This document shows positions 36,001 to 47,200 of a DNA stretch of 64,000 nucleotides, piece by piece. Below the pieces are notes generated by a model, which saw nothing but the letters and a program-made list of their open reading frames with translations, did not search any database and was not told the origin of the DNA. The translations under genes and the position numbers were made by a program. The DNA is taken from NCBI RefSeq assembly GCF_021155765.1, contig NC_060110.1:5332001-5396000 (forward strand). Direction: 5' to 3'. Each line of letters begins with the position of its first letter. Within the stretch, counting starts at the first letter, position 1. Origin of the DNA: Diprion similis (taxonomy: Eukaryota > Arthropoda > Insecta > Hymenoptera > Diprionidae).

Positions 36001-38346
36001 TTTTATTTTACAATCTGTACCGACACATTATTTTGAGAGAAATGTTTACTTTTCGTAATAAAACGTATTCTGCTTAGCGTAAGTATTATTTATGATAAAT
36101 GCAGCGCTTTCCTGCTTTTGTGACAGAAACACATATGTACTTAGCAATAATCATGACAGTAATGAATAATCGTAAAGATGATGATAAATTACAAATGAAA
36201 AAAAAATAATAATAATTGAAGCAGCGGTTTTAAATTATTTATACTTATTATAGCGGAGACAGTTTACAAAGTGAAACCTTCTCTTGGATATTTTTGAAAA
36301 ATTAGATCTGTTTTTTTTTATGTTACCATCGACCCAATTTTGAAACATAGGCATATTTTTCTCACCGGAATTTACCGACCATTTTTTTTTTTTTAGCTAA
36401 CAAATTAACGTTCACTTTGTGCTTTGTTCATTTTTTTTTTTAAGTCAAAAACTGAGACATTTTGAGTGGAATGAAAATGGGATCATAATACTTAAATGAG
36501 TATAAATATTCCAAAGATCTAAAATTTTCTCAATATTTTCTATACTTCTGCAATATATATATATATATATATATACTGATTTAATTATAATCCCATCCTT
36601 ATTTCACTTTGAAATGTTCAGGATATACTCTAAAGTATCTACTTTATCACATAAATCGTGAAATCAATTTATTTGTATCACTTTCGAATAAACTGGACTG
36701 AAAATGTTTGAAGAAACGTGTTTTTGGCACTTCATCGGCATCTGACTTGAAATGAATTTCATATTCGCAAAGGTTAGACTTTTTCACGCAAAAGACTCAT
36801 TAAGTGATATTTTTTTTCAATTCGAAAACGTGATAAGATTGATGAACGTGTTTCTCGTGAAGGGTAAGGTTTAAGAGCCTCAAAATTGAAGGATTTTAAT
36901 ATTTTACAATTAATATACACAGTAACATATCCAAATTTCATCCAGATCGTGATTCTTACCCTAAAAATTTGACCGAAAACATGTGGATCACCCCCCATAC
37001 ATAACACACATAGCTCTCTTCGAAATGAATGCAGTAATAATTATAATGCTCAATTCCGTTGGCTACGTTTCACGCTTAGTATCGCAACGGCAGCGAGTTA
37101 TACGATTCTGAAATGAAATTTAAAAATTGATAAACAAAACTGAGTGTATCGTATATGAGTCGTGTTGCTCTTCTTTTTTTTTCAGTTAAAATTTACATAA
37201 TTTGTCATAAATTTTCTCTCTCCTCGTTCCACATGTGACAGAAACTGTACCGTTTCGTATTTTTGCCTAATTTGTTTAGCAATTATTGGATCATGTCGAA
37301 TTCCATAATATTCGGTATAGAAGAGCAGAAGTTAGATTCGCTTTTTAGATTTGAGAACTGCATCTTTTTTTCCACTCTTTTCAGTGTAATCCGATATTGA
37401 CAATTGAGTATATAACAAAAGCAAAATAAAAAAAAATAAAAATGGTGGAAAATTTTATCTCCCTGGACGAAAACTACGCCGGAACTTGAAAGAAAAAATT
37501 CTGTTGACAAACTCCAGGAGCAAAATAAGGTTGGTAGTGAATAAAATCAAATTCATTGTCACGCAGCAAATTAAGTCTCTATAGTTTAATAATTATCCAT
37601 GTAGGATTATCGAGCTCTTATCTAACTTTCGAACAAGTATTCTGATTAAAAAAAATATACACAGACAGTAAGTTTGTAATATTGGGATTATTCGATGTGT
37701 TTAATTCAGTTTGATCTAGAAAGCATGCCTGGTCTTCAATGATCTTACGAGATCGATAACACGAGTTATTCGTTATTCTTTCTATTAGCTTACTTATTTT
37801 TATTCTTTTGTAGAAGTTCAAATTAAATCCTAGAGGTTAGAGAGAAAGAAACGAAATTTAAACGATCTCCTCGGATATCCTGCCAATGGCAAAGAAAACT
37901 TTATCCAATTATCAGTTTTCCTTTAGCGTTGATAAAAATCTATTATATAATCGTCATTCGAAGTCGACCACTGAATAAAAAACAAAAACAAAAGAAAAAA
38001 AAAAAAAAAGCTGATCAAGTAAACTCGACGTTGAAAAAATGTCTTACATTTCTCTCATTTTCACGCGGGAAGTATAAGGTAATGGAAATGATTTGAGTAG
38101 AAGAAAAAAAGAAAGAAAAAAAAAACATCACAACAACCACAATAATTTCTAGTCTCAGTATTAAACTAACTAAACATTTTCACGTAATTAGGGTTAAGAA
38201 ATTGTGTAATTGGTAAATACCTGGTGTGTTAGGAATCTTCGCACTTTAGCTCCGTCGCTGCAGTCTTCCAGGAATTTTGATAAGATAGACGGGAACGTAT
38301 TTATGCGGTAATCGTCGCGGTAATTATTAATTCGACCTCACTTCAC
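30017..38346. other. Long gene-free stretch, probable kinin 5' intron
   Basis: Eight kilobases of AT-rich DNA contain many homopolymers (T run 30069-30092, A runs near 31150 and 37990) and TA repeats (33096, 36552-36574). No frame here looks coding; the longest (30484-30846, +) is Phe/Ile/Leu-rich and lacks protein-like composition. If the TATA-associated exon at 38.4 kb belongs to the kinin gene, this is its first intron. Confidence 0.4.
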
Positions 38347-38479
38347 CTGTCGTCGATGGTTTTTTTGATTTTCGGCGATTTGTGCCCGAGCAGCAAGCGC
38401 CGTGTTTGTCAAGTTCGGGTTAAGTACTTGGGTGCCGGGGGTGCAATGGCCATCCAAGTTGCGCGTCCCCTATTTTATA
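38347..38479 (-). promoter_or_regulatory. Candidate TATA promoter and 5' UTR exon of the kinin gene
   Basis: On the minus strand TATAAAATA at 38479-38471 is preceded by a CCAAT box (near 38513). It is followed by about 100 bases of GC-richer sequence ending in a CGACAG/GTGAAG donor at 38347. The only downstream minus-strand gene with a spliced-looking 5' end is the kinin precursor, whose acceptor-like tract lies at about 30011. The link over 8 kb is inference. Confidence 0.35.
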
Positions 38480-38667
38480 CATGGGCCACGTGCTTGCGCC
38501 GCCGAACCTCATTGGCCAAAAATTACCACCACGCGGCTCGTCCACACGTCTGTGCACTTTATCTCATACGCATGACACCGAAGATCATTGCGTAGAAGTA
38601 TGTATGTGCAGTACAGTGTGCTCAAGTACTTATACTTACAGGGTGGTGATAAGCTAGCAAATTGTAG

Positions 38668-38968
38668 GGGAAGTTTTTTTCCTTCATTGTCGAACAATTG
38701 CAATTTGATTTCACTTAATTAACCCGTGGCAGTCATATTTTTCAACTCAATATTTTGGCCTGTATTTTGTTATTTCTGGGTTTTTGGGGTCGCTGATCAT
38801 GAATTTGAATTTGAATTAGAACAGAATTTGATAGTTTCTGTTTTTTCCCCTACATTGTCGAATAATTCCAATTTGATTTCACCTCGGATTTCACTTAACC
38901 CTTTCAGCTGCACATTTTTCAACTCAATATTTTGGCCTGAATTTTGTTACCCGGAGGTTTTTGGGGTA
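38668..38968. repeat. Two ~120-130 bp direct repeat copies, offset ~175 bp
   Basis: The first copy (about 38668-38791) and the second (about 38850-38968) share TTGTCGAA-AATT-CAATTTGATTTCAC, then TTTTTCAACTCAATATTTTG with GCCTG, then a GTTTTTGGGGT block. Spacers differ and the copies have diverged. It is probably an old tandem duplication of a repeat. Confidence 0.6.
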
Positions 38969-39130
38969 ACAAAAGAGTAAAAGGAGAATAAGGGAAGTTA
39001 TTATATAATCAAATAATCAACCTAAGAATGAAAAGTATGAAAAGTTGACTTTTCATTGGAAAGATCGTGAGGCCTCTAGTTATATACAAATCCGATCTAC
39101 AGAATATAAATCCTATCAAGGATATCCTAT

Positions 39131-39395
39131 AGGATCTTTTCTACGGAAATTTTATTCCGCATATATATCGTACGTAATGTACGTAATAATGCAAATCGAT
39201 TCTGCAAAAAAGTCTGGTAGACAATAATTCTCTTATCTTTCGGATAGATTTTACAGAGTATTTAGCATAAGAATAATATTCCGTATGAACTGTGGGGCAG
39301 TAAAGAAAAAATTTTATGTATAATTGCTTTTTGCAAATTTTTCATTCCGTATACGACTGCCGCGTGGATAATAAAATTTCTGTAGAAAAGATCCT
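39131..39395. repeat. Inverted repeat pair, ~30-bp arms
   Basis: AGGATCTTTTCTACGGAAAT and ten following bases at 39131-39160 are matched in reverse complement at 39366-39395 with few mismatches. The enclosed ~200 bases are AT-rich. This is probably a MITE remnant whose true ends lie slightly farther out. Confidence 0.5.
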
Positions 39396-39399
39396 GTGA

Positions 39400-42300
39400 A
39401 ATGATGCTCCTGGAGGAATGCTGTTCGGTAAAACAGATTTCTGCAGATCCTGTCCGTATCCATTGATAATAAAATGAGGCTGTCATCGCCTGAATCGCGC
39501 CAGTGATGTTTAGGCTTGGAGAATAAGTAATTTTTTCTACATCTCGACGATTTTAATGACTTCTTTAGGTCCTCATACCCATAAATCATCGAATCCCAAT
39601 TTCGAAGATATATTCATTTTCTGTCAAAATCGACTGGAAATTCCTTTCGAAGAGTTTTCTTCCCGGAATAATTCCAAACTTGTCGCATACGACGATTCAA
39701 AGGTTCTTCTACACCCTCGTTAACCAGTTAGAAGTTTGAAAAGAAGCGACGAGTTTCTTCGAGTCAAACTCGGCGGAGCGAAATCGCGTGTATCGATATG
39801 TCGGATGGCGATGATATACCTGTTGCAGTGGAAAAACGTGGGGCGATGACCTGAAATTTTGGCGCGTGTAGGACGACAGATGCGGCGTAGAATAATAAGA
39901 TCTACCAGAAAAGTGAAGAAATTATCAGAAAAAAAAAAAAAAAAAATTTTTAATAAAAATACTTGAATTAAAACGTGTACATCTTTTTTCGACGTTACTC
40001 GACGAAAGTGACAAAATAATTTTAACAGCGAGGTTTTTCAAGCACGCACGCTAATTGTTATAATGTCTACAATATATTAATAATTATCGTAATTAAATTA
40101 TACTCTTGTAATAAATTTGCTGTTCAAAATTTCATTACTTTGAACCAAAACGGTATAGATTAAACCTGCGATGCGATACTCTTAAGTGATTAAAACAGCC
40201 TTATGCCACCCACCAAAACTCCCAGAAATTGAAAATTATGAAATTATCCGAAATAAGATGATACGTAGTTTATATTTCATCTTTACAATGATTTTAAATT
40301 GGGACCCTCGGTATATTTTGATGATTTCGTCGTAACGTTCCGAATGATTTCAAATTCATTGCATAAATTTTAAGTGAGGCTTTCAGTGTTTTCAGCTCAT
40401 TGCGATAAGTGGATTTGAAAGATTTTACACTTTCACTTAATATTTACAGCTATAAATATTTTTGATTTATTCACTCCCTGTTTTCTATTATCATAGTTTT
40501 TTATGAATAGAAAACATTACACTCCTTAAAATTTTGTATCTCATTATATATTTGTAGTCATAAATTTCCAAGGCATAAACTAAACGTTACATTTTTTTCC
40601 GGTTATTAGTTTTCACTTCAATTCCAAAATAGTTGAAATCGTATACAATATAAACTTGATTATTTTATTAAGGTTTAAAATATACAAAGATAACTTTCGT
40701 CAGGTATGACCATTTTCATTTTCCTTTCATTATATTAAATCTAAAGTGCAAACTCAAGCTTCAAGAGGTAATAAAGAAGAACCTCCATATTCGTACGTTT
40801 TTGTTTTTGATTTTTTGAAATTCATTTTTATTTCGATTTATTAGGTTTTTACGTGATTCAACAATGAATCATCTTCATTAATTTTATTATGATATAGTCG
40901 CACATTCGGAATGTTTAAAATTAATGTATCTGGAAAATAACCGCGTTTCCTGTCAAAATACAAAGTTCAAACATACTGAAATCCCATCAAACTCTGGGAC
41001 AGTTTTGGAGAGATACCTGTGTTTTTTTTTTTTATCATAATTATTTTAATTTACGTATCATAATCACAGGTAAAACCTAAAGACAGTGGAAAAACAATAT
41101 TTAACAAATATTTAGAGCGAACTCTAACACTTTTACATTGTTTATTTTCTTCGAAATGATTAATTTATCGGTATGCAGGTTCATTTCACATCTGCACTGT
41201 TTAATTGCACCATTCTGTACCTACAAGTGAACTTTTAACAGAATCTGTATCTGTAAATATAAAAGTAATTTTCATTTTATGTACATCACCAATTAACAAT
41301 TAGAAATGTAATTTGTATTTTACTATAGTCTCAATTACAAATTATAAATGCATTTGATTAATCAAAAATCTTTCCCACCACTTCTGATCCGAATTTCAGG
41401 AATAAAACTAGACAGATGTAAGTTAGGAGATGATTAAGCTTTCTATACCCTTCAAGGATTTAAAACTTCACAATCAAGGGTCAAGTAGCTACGAATAGCT
41501 TTCGCGAGCTCGGGGATCAATTTCCTAAGTTCTTGAGCTCGCCGACAGCAATTCGATTAAAAATTTCGAATTTGGAGTGGTGAAAATACGAGAAGAGTTT
41601 AAAAAGCTCGAACCGATGAGAACTAAATTCACTGTTACTTGCTGCGCAATTCGATGTGAAGATGCGTAAATTTTGCATTTTAAATGGAAAACGAAATTAT
41701 GATTTCAAATATCAATGTACTATAATTGTGCAATAAAATAGCCAAAATTTGACTTAACGAAATGACGGTGAATTTTGATTACAAGTTTGGTCAAAATTGA
41801 ACATTGTAAGAGAGATTTATTAGCGAGTAAAAAATGATTAATGAATTTCATTTCATACCGAAACAATAAAAAAATGCTAAAAATTGTTGACAGATAGATT
41901 GCGATTCTTATTGTTCATAGCGTATCATATAATAATTTATTTGTTGCAAATAAGAATTAGAATTCATGTAGAATCGGGTATAAATATCCCTATTATGTCT
42001 ACGTACGTTATATATGTTGATGTCGGGGTGTACTTTTTGACGCACGATTCAGAGGTGAAAATTGTTTTCATGGGATGAGCTGCCATATATATTATACATA
42101 TTTATAATGTATATGCACACTCGCATATATGTATACGTGTTTCTTTAGAAAGCTTTTATAAAAAATTGCATGGGTCTTGAGAAATTTTTTGAACCACCCG
42201 TTTTCCACGCCTCCTTACCGTGGAAAAGAATATATTAATTTTCATATTTTTTACAATGTCACAGAAAGAAATTTATTTCACCTCAATTCCGCACGTGGGC

Positions 42301-44198
42301 GATTATATATGTATATACATACATATATGTGAGAAGCAGCAATAATATGAATAAATTAATATTTCTTTCTTTTGCAAACATTTTTATTCCGGCTGGTATT
42401 AATATTGTAATTAGTTTGTCTCATTGTGAGCCGTTAAATACGTGGATTCCCGAAAATGATCAACCGATTTGAATAAAGTGGATTATTGGTGAGACAATTC
42501 AAAGAAACATTCAAATCAATAGAATGAGCCGAATTTTGCGGTCTAATGGACAAGAAAAAAAAAACATTTTTTTTTTCGTTCTAATTTTTTTCGAAAATTT
42601 TTGTATTTGAGAACCTAAAATTTATAAATATAATCATGATTATTAGTATTGTATTCGAGATGACTATATATGTTTGTAGGCGAATATCTCTTAATCGGTT
42701 TAAGTTCGGAAAATTTTATCTCAGCAAAATGTCTCCACTTTTTTTTCTATCTCAGCCAGACTTTTGTCTGAATAAAATAAGTTTAACTAAAGTCATTGAT
42801 AGTATTTTTTTTTATAAATTTCAGATATATTTAAAAAAAAGAGGTATCAAATTTTTCATCTGAATACTGATTTTTTATATCGATAAAATAAATGAACTAG
42901 AGCCAATTTCGAAAAACTACGCTTACTTTTAGGGTCGTTGACATCAAATCTTTCTAAGACCACTCAAATATTAAGGACACCAAAACCACTGTTGACCAGT
43001 GTAATCAATTAAGAATCTCGAATAGATATAAATCGCAGAGGCATATTAATATTCGCAATTACCCCTATATTGAAAATATACGTTCGTATAGTTTAAAGAC
43101 ACGTTTAAAACTGTTTCTTTTTTTAACAATATTTGTTAAAATATAGCAACAAATGACAAAGTGCTAATGAAATGTGAATACATGTTTGTTTCCCAATATA
43201 CGAGGTCTAAATGTTCTTATTTAACACTATTGTAGTGTACATTTTATTATGATTTTTTGCATATGCAATATAACATAAAATTTGCTTAAGAGTGATGCAA
43301 AATTATGCCAACAGCTTGCGCGTTCACTTGTAAAATTTGGGCGCCGTCTGACTTCATTGCCGAAAGTACAAAAATCACCTACTTTCACCGATGAGTAGAG
43401 TGCTTTATTCATATCAGTCTTCACGCTAGAGTGAACAAAATGGCGCGTTACTTCCGGTAAATAATCTTTCAACCTTTCCTCGCCACGTGATCGCAAGCTT
43501 CCTTGTTTAATTGCATCGGTCATAGAAAGTTGTTTGTCTCATAAAGATGTTATAATTGAATAGCGGAATTACGATTCAGAATTTCAGAGGCCTATCTTTA
43601 TTACTATCATTATTATTCAGTTCGGTTGTTTGAGTCTAATATTGTTCATCTTTCGAACAATAAATTGTGAAATGTTACCACTAAATTTAATTTTTCAAAA
43701 ACAAAAGGATACAAAATTAAAATACATTGCGTATTTGGTAAATCTCCTCGAAAGTTGAGAGCTCTGATTTATACTTACAATATGCTGATCTTCTTTCATC
43801 AACTGTTAAAATGTAACGATGTTTGAAAACAACTCGATCCCTTAAAAAGGATTATTACAAGTCGTAAACCAAATGTGTGAATGGATAAAAAATTATTGAA
43901 GCCAATAACACTGATGCCGAATTCTACGAAATTTATTTATTTATTCATTTACCAGCCAGATAAATTAACTTACAATATCTTTACTTACTTATACACATGC
44001 AATTTAACTAAAATTTATAATTTTACGAAGCAGAACGTGTATCGGTAATTTTCTACCTCGATACCTATAGCTATAATTTATTTATATACTATTTATCAAT
44101 TGTTAAAATTAAATACAGAAAAAAAATCATCATCAATATTCTAACTGGATAACGAACCGTGAAAAATAACCACGGTCTTTGAACATGTGAATATGTAT
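39400..44198. other. Gene-free AT-rich stretch
   Basis: The stretch contains palindromic TATGTATATACATACATAT-type microsatellite sequence (42308-42329) and many homopolymers. A patch at 43330-43520 is less AT-rich and open on the minus strand, but shows no splice signals or motifs. I see no gene. Confidence 0.4.
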
Positions 44199-44204
44199 TT
44201 TATT
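44199..44204 (-). terminator. Polyadenylation signal AATAAA, natalisin gene
   Basis: The reverse-strand AATAAA lies about 85 bases after the natalisin stop codon (44289). Confidence 0.5.
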
Positions 44205-44288
44205 TACTCATTGTTCGCTGCTAATAATTGTTCAAATTTACTTATTAATCCATTCGTTATATGTACTCTGTTCGTATTTTAAAGCCGA

Positions 44289-47200
44289 TTAATTACGGCC
44301 GCTGAGTGTGACGCTTGTGTAGTTACGAAGATTGGGTCTTACAAAATCTGACAATTTTCTGAGCAGCTTCGTGCGTGTGGTTTTAGCAAACAGTGAAAAT
44401 TTTCCCGCACTTTCAGAATTCTCGTAATTATTATACGGTTCTCTGCGAATCGTTTCCACCGATTGTCTCGACGGGGAAAAATCCGAAGGCTCGAGTCTTC
44501 CGAAGATGCGCTTGCCTCTGGCAACGTAGAAGGGATCGTCACTCTTCAGGAGATCGTCGAGCATCCCTCTCCGATTTCTCGGCGGTTTATCCTGTTTCGA
44601 TTTTTTTGCTTTCGCAGTCTCGTAGCCGCGTTCGCCAAGCATTCCGGATAATTCAAAGCCCTCGCCGGTGTACAAAAGTGAGCTGGTCTTGAGACCGCGA
44701 TAAATTTTCAATATGTCGTCGATCGCCGCACTTTCCTCCTCACTGGGCGTTGTTCTAACCGGTAACTCTTCACCTGCGTCGTATAAATATTCATCTCCTC
44801 CATCCTTCTTCCCCCTTGAAATAAAAAACGGCTCCTCGAGTATGCTTTGTAAATTGGAGTGCTTGTCACGAGGCCCAGAATAACGGGGGTGAACGCTGTT
44901 GCGCCATTTTGCGTCCTCTCCGTCGGATACGGGGGCCTCGTTAGGCTCGGATGAACGTTCCGATCGTCGATGAAGACTCTCCTGGTCATCGAGAAGTCCG
45001 TTTTGCACCAAAGCGTCCGCCTCCTTCGGCTCTCCGTCGGTTTTCGACTCGGAGTTCTTCGCTAGGGATTTTTGTCCCCGAAAATCCCTAGTCTTCTTTT
45101 CGTCTTCTTGATTATTCACCGCGTGTCGATGGCCGCCCGATTCTCGCCTGCTCCTGGCGCTTGCGCCATATTTTGCATAGGCGCGGTTCAGGTGATAATT
45201 GTATTTATTCTGCCCAGTCATTTTTGAAATCGGCACCGCTTCTTCGTTCGTTTTTTCCCCAGCCTCGTCCTCGTCTTCTTCAACTGCTTCCCTCTTTCCC
45301 CTGGCGACGAAAAATGGCTCGGCATCGTACGAGTCAAAGACTTCCTCGAGTTGTCTTCGCCCTCTGCGGTCAGAATCTCTAGAAAAGACAGTGCAGAAGA
45401 CAATTGGTGCTGCGGTTTCATTGGTCCTTTGAAATCAGTTGACACGTGGGGGACATGTGCTGATATTCGAGTGATAAAAGTGTTCAATCAGTACCCAAAA
45501 CATCAGGTCGCTAAATATGTTTGTATATGTCAAAATTGTGAAAGTTGTGGAATCGGTGTTTAACACACATTATCATAATTTTCATTTTATTCAACAACGA
45601 ACGTAAACATAACCTCAAACAGCCATTATAATAATTGAAAGCATCGATCACAAAAATTATTGCACGAATCTGATCCGATCCAGCAGTTACAAGGACAATT
45701 ATTTTATCTTTACTCTGCGGAAAATATGAATGTTTACGTCTTATATTTCAACTGTCCCGAATAGAAAACTCTTATCTATATACTAGGAAGTGCGTTGCAT
45801 ATTCATTACTACAATCCAAACTAAAGTTACTAGAATATATATTTTCCATGGAACTCTACCTGCGATCGTCGCCTTTCTTCCCCCTGGCGACAAAGAAAGG
45901 CTCCTCATTACCGGCCGATCTCTCGAGCTCGTGATGCTTGTAGTCTATTGCGACCCATCTTGGCTCCTCCACGTAAAGAGGCTCCTGGATTCGCGACTGC
46001 TCGTTGTTCCTCCGATCGCGACTTCGCGCCGTAGACAGTCGATCGCACACTTCGCCGCATCCGGAAACTCCGTCGCATTCATCCGGCCGCCATTCGCGTA
46101 GCGGCAAGATCAACGAAACCGACTTCTTTTTTGGGCAGAATCGAGCCCTCCAGTTGTCGGAGAAGGCCAGCTCTCCTTGGTCCAGCAGGAAGGCACCTGG
46201 GCCGGGCCAAGGACACGCGGTTTTCATCGCCTTCGAATATCTGTGCACACGTAAGGAGAATCGAAGTTATATCGAGTGCGCAGGATGGAGAGATTCAGCC
46301 AGGCAACTGGTGTTCGTTCAACCAAATCAAAAACCAAAGTTTGACCATCCACGCCTCCTGATAAATGATTTTGCTCAAACTTCGAGGCTTATTTCCTGTG
46401 CGTAACGTATGCAGAGGAAACGGAGACATTTTTTGGACTCAACGCCCGACTGCGCATGCGCGAGCTTTCGTGCAGGCTGACCACCTCAAACTTGACCTAT
46501 CAAACGCGATTTATAGAAGTGAGGTTATGTAGGTGAGGCTAACTTTTTCAGATTGGGCAGTTTTCCAGTAGATTACGTAGTGATTCAGGACGCCTTGGCA
46601 AATTTCTATTGTTAAGTGATTGACGACTGATGATCGCTACGAATCATCATAACAATACAATTTCAATTCTTCACTGGCTGGGGGAGACTTTGACATCTCT
46701 TATTCTCTTTAGAGTGAGTTAGTGTTGTACATTACAGATTGAAATATTGTCGCGGCACGATCTCGCGGATTAATAGAATTCGGTTATTCTGCGCATGTGC
46801 AGTCGACCATTTAGAGTGCCAACTTTCACCGTGTCCTCCTGATTATAGAGCCTGCGACATCGAGTTTCGTTTTAGAGGCCCATCTTCACTTCCTCATGAA
46901 CGATATGCGAACAAAAAATTTCTTAGTGCACTTGCATTAAAAATTACTGTTCAAGAGTCGTGCGATGTTTTCAGCGCTCACCCACAAAGCCTCTCTTTTC
47001 GCACTTGTATCGAAGTGTATTGATATGATCTCTAGAAGTTTCAGCAGAATCCATTATTCGCAGGCTTGATACTCTCCTTGTAAGCCAAACGTAGTTGACG
47101 CTTCGCAATTTTTCACTTGGAGCGAGTAAATTCTTTATTAGACTATAGCAAAATTTTTTGTGACGATGATTTAAATGAAATGTAGGTGCATATTGGCGGT

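Noticed and set aside
44393..46405. Several + strand frames opposite the natalisin exons
   Set aside because: These are antisense shadows of GC-richer coding exons; the minus strand carries the repeated amidation motifs.
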